From Deltaproteobacteria bacterium (GTDB lineage Bacteria; Myxococcota_A; UBA796; UBA2385): a stretch of 34,697 nucleotides of DNA. Below the pieces are notes generated by a model. The model was not told the DNA's origin. It made no database searches and worked only from the letters and a program-made list of their open reading frames with translations. Position numbers and translations under genes: made by a program. Location: positions 1-34,697 of the forward strand of contig JAGYJW010000062.1 in the NCBI GenBank assembly GCA_018401435.1, read 5' to 3'. Shown here piece after piece: positions 28,815 through 34,697 of the stretch. Position 1 is the stretch's first letter, and every line of letters begins with the position of its first letter.

Positions 28815-31209
28815 CCACCGTGGCCCGGGTGACGATGTGCGGCGTGATGAAGACCAGCAGCTCGTTGCGGCGGGTCTCCTCGGTCGAGTTCTTGAAGAGG
28901 TAGCCCAGCAGCGGGATCTTGCTGAGGCCCGGCACGCGGTCCTGGCTATAGGACTGCTCGGTGCTGAAGACGCCGCCCATGACGGTGGTATCGCCATCTT
29001 CGACCAGCAGCTCGGTCTTGGCCTCCTTGATCTGGATGGCCGGCTGACCCTGGACCAGCTGCGAGAAGTCCGCCCGGTTGTTGGTCACGTTGATGGCCAG
29101 GAAGACCTTGTCGTCGCTGGTGATGTGCGGGGTGACCGACAGCTCCAACGACGCCGTGATGAACTGCACGTTGGTGCCGCCAGCGCTGGTGCTCAAGAAG
29201 GGGATGCGCTGGCCCTGGCTGATCACCGCGGTGCGGTTGTCCAGGGTGGTGACCCGGGGCTGGCTGACCACCTTGCCCCAACCGTCGGTCTCCATGGCTG
29301 TGAGCCGCGCGTCCAGGTCCACCAGCCCGGGGATGCTGCCCAGGTTGAAGGCCAGGGCCGAGTTGCTGCCTTCGGCGCCCAGGTCCACCATCAGGTTGTC
29401 GGCGCCAGGCGAGTAGAACTGGGCGCCGGTCAGGGCGGCCCGGGTCAGACCACCGCTGACGCCGACATTGCTGGGAAAGAAGAGGCCGGTCGGGTAGCCG
29501 GTGCGGGTGCTGGCATCGATCTCGCCGCCCCACTGGATGCCCAGGGACTTGGCGTAGTTGCTGTTGGCCTCGACCACCCGGGCCTCGATGAGCACCTGGG
29601 GGGTCTGCTTGTCGAGGTGGCGCACCAGCTCGCGCAGCTGGGCCAGCTTCTTCTCGGTCTCTTGAATGATGAGCTGGTTGGAGGTGGCGTCCACCTGCAC
29701 ATCGCCGCGGCTGCTGAGCAGCTCCTTGACCTGGACCACGATGGAGGTGGCCTGGATGTAGTTCAACGGCAGGACCAGGAGCTGAAGCTCGGTCATGTCG
29801 TCGATGGCCCGCTTGGCCTCCAGGGCGGACTGCTGCTCGGACTTGATGGTCTCGATGGGCGCGACCCGCACGATGTTGCCGAATTTCTGCGAGGCGAGGC
29901 CCTTGGCCTGCAAGACCGCCGCCAGGGCCTGGTCCCAGGGCACATCGGTCATGCGCACGGTGACCTTGCCCTGCACATCGTCGCTGGCGACGATGTTGAG
30001 GCGGCTGACGTGGCTGATCAGCCGGAAGATGCTGTGGATGTCGGCACCCACGAAGTCCAGGCTGATGCGCTTGCCGGTATAGGGCAAGGCCGAGGCGCTG
30101 GACTGGTCGAAGGTGAAGCCCGACGCCATGCCCATGCTCATGCCGGGGCTGTTGGCGCCGCCGCCCGTGCCGTAGACCGCGGAGGGGTCCATGCCGCGGC
30201 CATCCGAGCCGATCAGGATCTCCTTGGAGGAGGAGCTCTCCATGCGGCCGCCATCGGATCCGCTGGGGGCGACCGACTGGGAGCCTTGCAGGGCCAGCTC
30301 GCGGTCCTGGAGCATCTGGGGCGGCACGGCCACGTCGATATAGACCAGGCCGCCTTCGCCGCGGCTGACCGTGTAGGTGGTCTCGGAGCGCAGGCTGATG
30401 GCCACCCGCACGCCCGACCCCACCGTATAGGCGCGCACCATGCGCACCGGGCTGAGGAATTCGCTGGCGTCCAGCACCCGCTTGAGGCTCTGGGGCAAGA
30501 AGGCGCCCGGCAGGTCCACCGTGATCAGGTTGGGCTGCGGCTGGTTGACCGTGTACTCATCGGAACCCTTCAGGCCCACGATGACGCGACTGACGGTGTC
30601 CAGGCTGGAGAAGTCCAGCGAGGCCAAGGAGCGCTGGGCCGCGATCTGGTTGGGACCCGACAGGTCGCGATCGGGGTCGAGCACGATGCGGCCCGAGGCC
30701 GTGGTGGTGGGCTCGGCCGGCGACGCGCCGCTGGATTCCCCGCCCACGGTGCCCGACAGGGCCTGGGCCATGGGGTCACTGCCGCCGGCAGCGCTGGCCA
30801 GCTTGACCTTGACCTTGCGGCCATCGGTGGTGATCTGGGGCTGAACCGAACCAGCAGGCCAGTTCAGGAAGAGGGTCACCCGGGTGATGTAGCCGTTGCC
30901 ATCATCAAATTCGGTGACCTCCACCCGATCGATCAAGGAGCCGTCGCCAGCAACCTGACCCACCTGCATATTCATGCGGGTATCGGGGATGTCGATCACC
31001 AGCCGGTCCGGCCCGCTCAAGGTGAAGCTGCTGACCGCGGATCCCTCGGCGTTGTCATCGAGCTGGATGACGACCTCGGGCTCATTCCCGGAGATGACCT
31101 GCAGGTCCTCCATGGTCAGGTCCCCAGCGTCCACCGTCGCACCGGCAAGCAAGGCAAACCCGGCTGCGGCGAGGGCGAGGGCGGGGAGGAGGCTCCGTGC
31201 GCTGCGCAT
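28804..31209 (-). CDS. pilQ: Type IV pilus secretin PilQ
   Basis: The 801-aa outer-membrane secretin forms the pore through which the pilus passes. After a signal peptide (LLPALALAAAGFALLAGATV) come two AMIN peptidoglycan-binding domains (about residues 30-140 and 190-310), a variable linker, and an STN domain (KRISLDFVGADIHSIFRLIS). Then come a secretin N domain (LLVLPLNYIQATSIVVQVKE) and the secretin domain with QVLIEARVVEANSNYAKSLG and VPGLSKIPLLGYLFKN, ending ELLVFITPHIV. ATG 31209 is chosen because GGAG lies 8 nt upstream and the signal peptide starts there. It is last of the pilMNOPQ set. Confidence 0.97.
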   Translation of the reverse strand: MRSARSLLPALALAAAGFALLAGATVDAGDLTMEDLQVISGNEPEVVIQLDDNAEGSAVSSFTLSGPDRLVIDIPDTRMNMQVGQVAGDGSLIDRVEVTEFDDGNGYITRVTLFLNWPAGSVQPQITTDGRKVKVKLASAAGGSDPMAQALSGTVGGESSGASPAEPTTTASGRIVLDPDRDLSGPNQIAAQRSLASLDFSSLDTVSRVIVGLKGSDEYTVNQPQPNLITVDLPGAFLPQSLKRVLDASEFLSPVRMVRAYTVGSGVRVAISLRSETTYTVSRGEGGLVYIDVAVPPQMLQDRELALQGSQSVAPSGSDGGRMESSSSKEILIGSDGRGMDPSAVYGTGGGANSPGMSMGMASGFTFDQSSASALPYTGKRISLDFVGADIHSIFRLISHVSRLNIVASDDVQGKVTVRMTDVPWDQALAAVLQAKGLASQKFGNIVRVAPIETIKSEQQSALEAKRAIDDMTELQLLVLPLNYIQATSIVVQVKELLSSRGDVQVDATSNQLIIQETEKKLAQLRELVRHLDKQTPQVLIEARVVEANSNYAKSLGIQWGGEIDASTRTGYPTGLFFPSNVGVSGGLTRAALTGAQFYSPGADNLMVDLGAEGSNSALAFNLGSIPGLVDLDARLTAMETDGWGKVVSQPRVTTLDNRTAVISQGQRIPFLSTSAGGTNVQFITASLELSVTPHITSDDKVFLAINVTNNRADFSQLVQGQPAIQIKEAKTELLVEDGDTTVMGGVFSTEQSYSQDRVPGLSKIPLLGYLFKNSTEETRRNELLVFITPHIVTRATVDGG

Positions 31210-31232
31210 CGTATTGGCTCCAAGCACAGTCA

Positions 31233-31811
31233 CTACTGCACCAGCGCGGCGGAGTCGCCGACTGGCAGGGTGAGGCTGATGTTGTTGACGACCAGCTCGC
31301 CATCGAGGGTCTGGTACTCCTCGGTGACGATGACCTCGCCGCTCGTGATCTGGGTGACCTTGCCCCAGTTCTTGCCGATATAGGTCCCGATCTCGAGCAC
31401 ATGGCCCATACCGTCGGGATCTTCGACCAAGGCGCGGGGGCGATCGACGCCCCACACGAGGCCGGCCAGCTTATACTGATCGATCTCGTATTTCTGGGTG
31501 GGCAGGGTTCCCGGACCCGGCTTGTCGTCGCTGTCGAAGTTGAGGAAGGACCGGAAGGGGTCCCGCTTGCCGATGGGGTTGTAGGAGTACTGCTCGGCGG
31601 CTTCGATGGCGGCGTCGAGCGGGTCCTTCTTCTTTTCGGGGGCGGCGGCGGCGACAGGGGCCGCGGGCTCGGCGGCCTTGCGGGCGGCGGGGTCGCCCTG
31701 GCCGTCCACCAGCAGATCGCAGCCGCCCAGCAGCCCCGCGAGGAGCATGCCGGACAACAGCAAGGGGGCAGCGGCAGGGGCCCGACGGGGCCGGGGGTCG
31801 ATGCGCTTCAT
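31233..31811 (-). CDS. pilP: Type IV pilus lipoprotein PilP
   Basis: The 192-aa inner-membrane lipoprotein has a signal with lipobox LGGC (Cys31), a linker with an Ala/Pro-rich and Lys-rich part, and the PilP beta domain (NPIGKRDPFRSFL, LAGLVWGVDRPRALVEDPDG, YIGKNWGKVTQI). RDPF is typical of PilP. It connects the PilN-PilO pair to the secretin PilQ. It starts 1 bp after the pilO stop. Confidence 0.94.
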   Translation of the reverse strand: MKRIDPRPRRAPAAAPLLLSGMLLAGLLGGCDLLVDGQGDPAARKAAEPAAPVAAAAPEKKKDPLDAAIEAAEQYSYNPIGKRDPFRSFLNFDSDDKPGPGTLPTQKYEIDQYKLAGLVWGVDRPRALVEDPDGMGHVLEIGTYIGKNWGKVTQITSGEVIVTEEYQTLDGELVVNNISLTLPVGDSAALVQ

Positions 31812-31812
31812 G

Positions 31813-32451
31813 TCAATCGCCTCCCTTCCGGCCTTTTCGCTTGCCCTTGCCCTTGTTGGCAGCGGCCGCCCGCTCCTCGTCCTTGAGGAAACGGAAGGTC
31901 ACGGCCTTGCCTTCGACGGTGAGGAAGACCTTTCCGCCGCGTTCAACCGGGCTGCCGATCTCGATGTCCTGCACATAGACGATGCGGTTCATCTTGCTGA
32001 GGCGGTCAAAGAACATCGCCACCTCGTGAAAGGAGCCCGAGACCTCCAAGGACACCGGCACCGCCGCGACATATTCGCGCTGCTCTTCGGGCAGCGGCTG
32101 GAAGCGGCGCACCTCGAGTCCCACCTTCTTGCCGAGGGTGCTGATTCCCTTGAGCAGGCCGGGGATCTCGCGGTCGTTGGGCAGCTCTTTGAGGGCCTGC
32201 TTGAGGTCCTCGTTGAGGTTGTCGAGCTGGGTGCGGAACTGTTCGGCGTTGCGCACCCGGGCGTCCACCTGGGCCTTCTGGGTGCGCAGCTTGACCTGCT
32301 CATCCTTGAGCCGGTCGAGCTTGTCGCCCGTGGGCAGATAGACGAGGAGCCACAGCGCCACAGCCATCATGAGGACGAGGGCCCCATAGAGGACCAGCCG
32401 CTGGGTGCGCGGGACCTTGGCCAGGCGCTCGATGATCGTGGTGACGTTCAT
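31813..32451 (-). CDS. pilO: Type IV pilus alignment protein PilO
   Basis: The 212-aa protein has one membrane helix (LVLYGALVLMMAVALWLLVY, about 19-38), a coiled-coil segment (DRLKDEQVKLRTQKAQVDAR) and a ferredoxin-like periplasmic domain (VAAVPVSLEVSGSFHEVAMF). The C-terminal tail is Lys/Gly-rich (ANKGKGKRKGRKGGD). It pairs with PilN in the inner-membrane alignment complex. ATG follows the pilN stop by 6 bp, with GAGG inside the stop region. Confidence 0.94.
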   Translation of the reverse strand: MNVTTIIERLAKVPRTQRLVLYGALVLMMAVALWLLVYLPTGDKLDRLKDEQVKLRTQKAQVDARVRNAEQFRTQLDNLNEDLKQALKELPNDREIPGLLKGISTLGKKVGLEVRRFQPLPEEQREYVAAVPVSLEVSGSFHEVAMFFDRLSKMNRIVYVQDIEIGSPVERGGKVFLTVEGKAVTFRFLKDEERAAAANKGKGKRKGRKGGD

Positions 32452-32457
32452 GCGACC

Positions 32458-33048
32458 TCAGCCCTCACTGTCCGCGGGGGGGACATCCGAGATCGCCGGG
32501 GTGGAACCCGGGACCACCAACCGCGCGGTGATGGAGAAGTCCTTGAGCTTCACGCCGTCCTTCTCCGACTGGTCAATCTCGTTGAGGAAGACATCGGTGA
32601 AGTACTCGGAGCGTTCCAGGTTCACGAGGAACTGGCTCACGACCTCGTTGCTGACCGCGATGCCGGTCATCTCGATGCGTCCGTTCTTCTCGTCGAGGCT
32701 GACCAGCTGGAGCTTCTCGGGGGTGGCCTGGGACAGCTGGTCGAGCATGTGCACCGGGCCGCCCTTGCTGGCCTTGAGCTGCTTGATGACGCTGAGCTTC
32801 TTTTCGAGCTCGGCCTTCATCTCCTCGAGCTGCTCGACCTCTTTGACGATATTCTCGACCTGCTTGATCTCCTGCTGCAGCAGCGTGTTCTGGGCTTCGA
32901 CCTCGTTGACACGGGCCGACAGCATCACCTGCAGGGAGATGAGCAGCACCAGGACCGCTCCAGCCGCCGCGAGGGCGACGAAGAGCTCCTGCTTCACCGC
33001 CTCCTGGCGGCGCGAGGTCTTGATGGGGAGGAGGTTGATCCGGATCAT
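32458..33048 (-). CDS. pilN: Type IV pilus alignment protein PilN
   Basis: The 196-aa protein begins with the conserved cytoplasmic peptide MIRINLLPI, which binds PilM. One membrane helix follows (LFVALAAAGAVLVLLISLQV), then a coiled coil (QQEIKQVENIVKEVEQLEEM) and a periplasmic domain (LVSLDEKNGRIEMTGIAVSN). ATG overlaps the pilM stop (ATGA). Confidence 0.96.
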   Translation of the reverse strand: MIRINLLPIKTSRRQEAVKQELFVALAAAGAVLVLLISLQVMLSARVNEVEAQNTLLQQEIKQVENIVKEVEQLEEMKAELEKKLSVIKQLKASKGGPVHMLDQLSQATPEKLQLVSLDEKNGRIEMTGIAVSNEVVSQFLVNLERSEYFTDVFLNEIDQSEKDGVKLKDFSITARLVVPGSTPAISDVPPADSEG

Positions 33049-34118
33049 CGGTCGCCAGGCCTCCGAAGCGCCAACCCGACGACCACCGCGGCCTGGGGCG
33101 CGACATCATTGAGGAAGGCGGGGTTGAAGGCCCGCTCGTCGATCTGGATCTTGCGGAAGGGGTCCACGATCTCGACGGGCACACCGGTCTGGTTCTGGAT
33201 GGCGCGGCTGAGCCCAGGCGTGCGGGCCGCCCCGCCCGAAAGCAGCACCTGGCCGATGCCCTCGTCGGCGGAGGTGGACAGGTAGAAGTCCAGCGAGCGC
33301 TGCACCTCGGTGGCCAGGCTCTCGCCGACGCTGGACAGCACCTGCTCGATCTCTTCGGGCACCACGGCGTTCCGGTCGTGCTCGTCGCCGCCGACCTTCA
33401 TGGCCTCGGCCTCTTCATAGGAGATGTTGAGGGTGCGCTGGATCTCTTCGGTGAATTGTCGCCCGCCGATGCCCACATCGCGGGTGAAGGCCGAGACCCC
33501 GTGGCGCAAGATGTGGATGTTGACGTTGCTGGCGCCGATATTGACGAGGGCGACGGTGCGGTCGGGCACCTCGTAGTTGAGCTCGAACATATTCGCGACG
33601 GCAAAGGCGTCCACATCGATGACCGAGGGGCGCAGACCGGCCTGGGAGATGAGGCTCTGGTACTCGTTGACCAGCTCCTTGCGCGCCGCCACCAGGAGCA
33701 CGTCCATCTGGCCGGGGTCGGTGCTGGCGCCTTCGAGGATCTGGACGTCGATGTTGACGTCGTTGATGTCGAAGGGGATGTACTGCTCGGCCTCCCACTG
33801 GATGCTCTCTTCGAGCTCTTCCAGCGACATCTGGGGGAGGTTGACCCGCTTGATGATGACCGCGTTGCCGGAGACCGACGCGACCACATCCTTGGCCTTG
33901 ATCCGGTGCTTTTGCACCAGCTCACGGATGGCATCGACGATGACGTTGGTGTTCATCACCGCGCCGTCCACGATGGCCTCCGGCGGCAGCTTCGCCATGC
34001 CGAAGTTGGCCAGCCGATACCGATCGCTCCGCGCATCGTGCTCCAGCTCCATCAGCTTGATGTGGCTGGAACCGATGTCGAGCCCGATCGAGGGACGGCG
34101 CCGGTTGAAGAGGGACAT
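33045..34118 (-). CDS. pilM: Type IV pilus actin-like protein PilM
   Basis: The 357-aa cytoplasmic protein has an actin-like ATP fold: SIGLDIGSSHIKLMELE at the N terminus, VVASVSGNAVIIKRVNLPQM, the PilM signature IQWEAEQYIPFDINDVNID, VALVNIGASNVNIHIL and VLLSGGAARTPGL. It binds the N terminus of PilN and anchors the alignment complex. Two starts are possible, ATG 34127 and ATG 34118; the second is preferred because AAGG lies 10 nt upstream of it but only 1 nt before the first. Confidence 0.95.
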   Translation of the reverse strand: MSLFNRRRPSIGLDIGSSHIKLMELEHDARSDRYRLANFGMAKLPPEAIVDGAVMNTNVIVDAIRELVQKHRIKAKDVVASVSGNAVIIKRVNLPQMSLEELEESIQWEAEQYIPFDINDVNIDVQILEGASTDPGQMDVLLVAARKELVNEYQSLISQAGLRPSVIDVDAFAVANMFELNYEVPDRTVALVNIGASNVNIHILRHGVSAFTRDVGIGGRQFTEEIQRTLNISYEEAEAMKVGGDEHDRNAVVPEEIEQVLSSVGESLATEVQRSLDFYLSTSADEGIGQVLLSGGAARTPGLSRAIQNQTGVPVEIVDPFRKIQIDERAFNPAFLNDVAPQAAVVVGLALRRPGDR

Positions 34119-34191
34119 CAGACCCATGCCTTGGGGAGGTGGTGGAGGCGATGCGGGGGGCGGGGCCACCCACGCGGGTTGGCGTGAGGGG

Positions 34192-34221
34192 AGTCTACTC
34201 CACCGGGTGTTGACAGGTAAA
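34192..34221 (-). promoter_or_regulatory. Possible promoter of the pil-aro-acc operon
   Basis: On the - strand, TTTACC (34216-34221, 4/6) is 18 nt from TAGACT (34192-34197, 4/6). A second candidate further upstream is TTGACC (34280-34285) with TATTCC (34256-34261), also 18 nt apart. Either would drive the operon starting at pilM. Both matches are moderate. Confidence 0.4.
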
Positions 34222-34289
34222 GGGTTAAGGCCGCTTTCGCACCCGGAAGGCGCATGGAATACCAACCGGCGCGCCTTGCGGTCAACACC
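34206..34289. repeat. 9-bp inverted repeat in the divergent promoter region
   Basis: GGTGTTGAC at 34206-34214 and GTCAACACC at 34281-34289 form an inverted repeat 66 bp apart. Each arm holds a TTGAC -35-like word reading towards the other. It could be a paired operator or two face-to-face -35 boxes for pilM and the rightward gene. I see no good -10 for the rightward one. Confidence 0.4.
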
Positions 34290-34324
34290 CCGCCCCGATG
34301 AAGGGTGCTTGGGGGAGCGCCGCG

Positions 34325-34697
34325 ATGCATGCGGGCTATGCTGCCCGTCTCATGCTGATTCCCGGTCGCGCCCGCTCCCGCGCCATCTGTGGAGCTTCAT
34401 TCGGCCTGACGGCCGCAGGCGCCGGACAGACGCTCATCGCGTCCGTGGGCGCGAGACCGTCGGCGCTGGTGCTCACCGCGCTGGCCCTGCTGGTGGGCCC
34501 CCTGGCGGTTGTCGCGACCGGCCGCGGCGCGCGGGGCGCCCGGGACACGCGTGGTGTGATCCTTCGCGCGCTGCTGGCCACGGCCGGGGTGGCGCTGGTG
34601 GCGCCGGGTGGCGCGTTCGTCGGGCGGCTGGGCCTCGGCCCGGCCGTCGCGGTGACGCTGGCCGGGATGGGGGTCGCGCTGGCGGTCTTGCCCCTGG
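34325..34697 (+). CDS. Partial membrane protein (3' end outside window)
   Basis: A frame open to the window edge encodes at least 124 residues with three hydrophobic helices (ALVLTALALLVGPLAVVATG, ALLATAGVALVAPGGAFVG, AVAVTLAGMGVALAVLPL). The first 35 residues are Arg/Ala-rich and probably cytoplasmic. ATG 34325 has GGGGGAG ending 7 nt upstream. It is transcribed away from pilM. I do not recognise the family from this fragment. Confidence 0.6.
   Translation, partial: MHAGYAARLMLIPGRARSRAICGASFGLTAAGAGQTLIASVGARPSALVLTALALLVGPLAVVATGRGARGARDTRGVILRALLATAGVALVAPGGAFVGRLGLGPAVAVTLAGMGVALAVLPL

Overview
This 34.7 kb window is high-GC, gene-dense bacterial DNA. It encodes outer-membrane machinery (Tol system, TamA/TamB, PilQ secretin), so the host is Gram-negative. 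Two large lipoproteins built from MopE-type Cys/Asp metal-binding modules, together with the orders pilMNOPQ-aroK-aroB and aroQ-accB-accC, suggest an uncultivated member of Myxococcota or a related former deltaproteobacterial lineage. That placement is inference; there is no rRNA in the window.

Layout. (1) 1-5508, + strand: the tail of an unknown gene, a redoxin-rhodanese fusion, then tolQ-tolR-tolA-like-tolB and a Ppx/GppA phosphatase. No pal gene follows tolB. (2) 5509-12048, + strand: two tandem paralogous lipoproteins (878 and 1086 aa), each with its own near-identical promoter (TTGCGC, 17 nt, CATAAT), a stack of about 69-residue metal-binding modules (6 and 9 full copies) and a beta-helix C-terminal half. 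Between them, 8265-8537 is an unusually structured block: a 12-bp inverted repeat that supplies the stop codon of the first gene and encloses a series of hairpins. (3) 12067-20984, - strand: tamB-tamA-polytopic membrane protein (possible GT-C glycosyltransferase), ending in a terminator convergent with region 2. (4) 21058-21133, - strand: tRNA-Gly(CCC) with its own terminator. (5) 21226-34118, - strand: one probable long operon pilM-N-O-P-Q, aroK, aroB, lipoprotein, TPR protein, aroQ, accB, accC and a long TPR protein. Gaps are short and many starts overlap the previous stop. (6) 34325 to the end, + strand: a divergent partial membrane protein gene.

How the genes work together. The Tol proteins link inner-membrane proton flow to the outer membrane. 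TamAB supports assembly of the outer membrane. PilM-N-O-P-Q form the alignment complex and outer-membrane pore of a type IV pilus. AroK/AroB/AroQ act in the shikimate pathway and AccB/AccC start fatty-acid synthesis.

Data quality. Four genes (tamB, the long TPR gene at two sites, accB, aroK) carry single-base frameshifts, several in G/C runs. Two of these genes are normally essential, so I read the shifts as probable sequence errors and annotate each gene as one CDS.

The most interesting structure is the hairpin-rich, inverted-repeat-bounded block at 8265-8537. Its wobble pairs are consistent only with folding of the + strand as RNA, and it contains two mutually exclusive folds.
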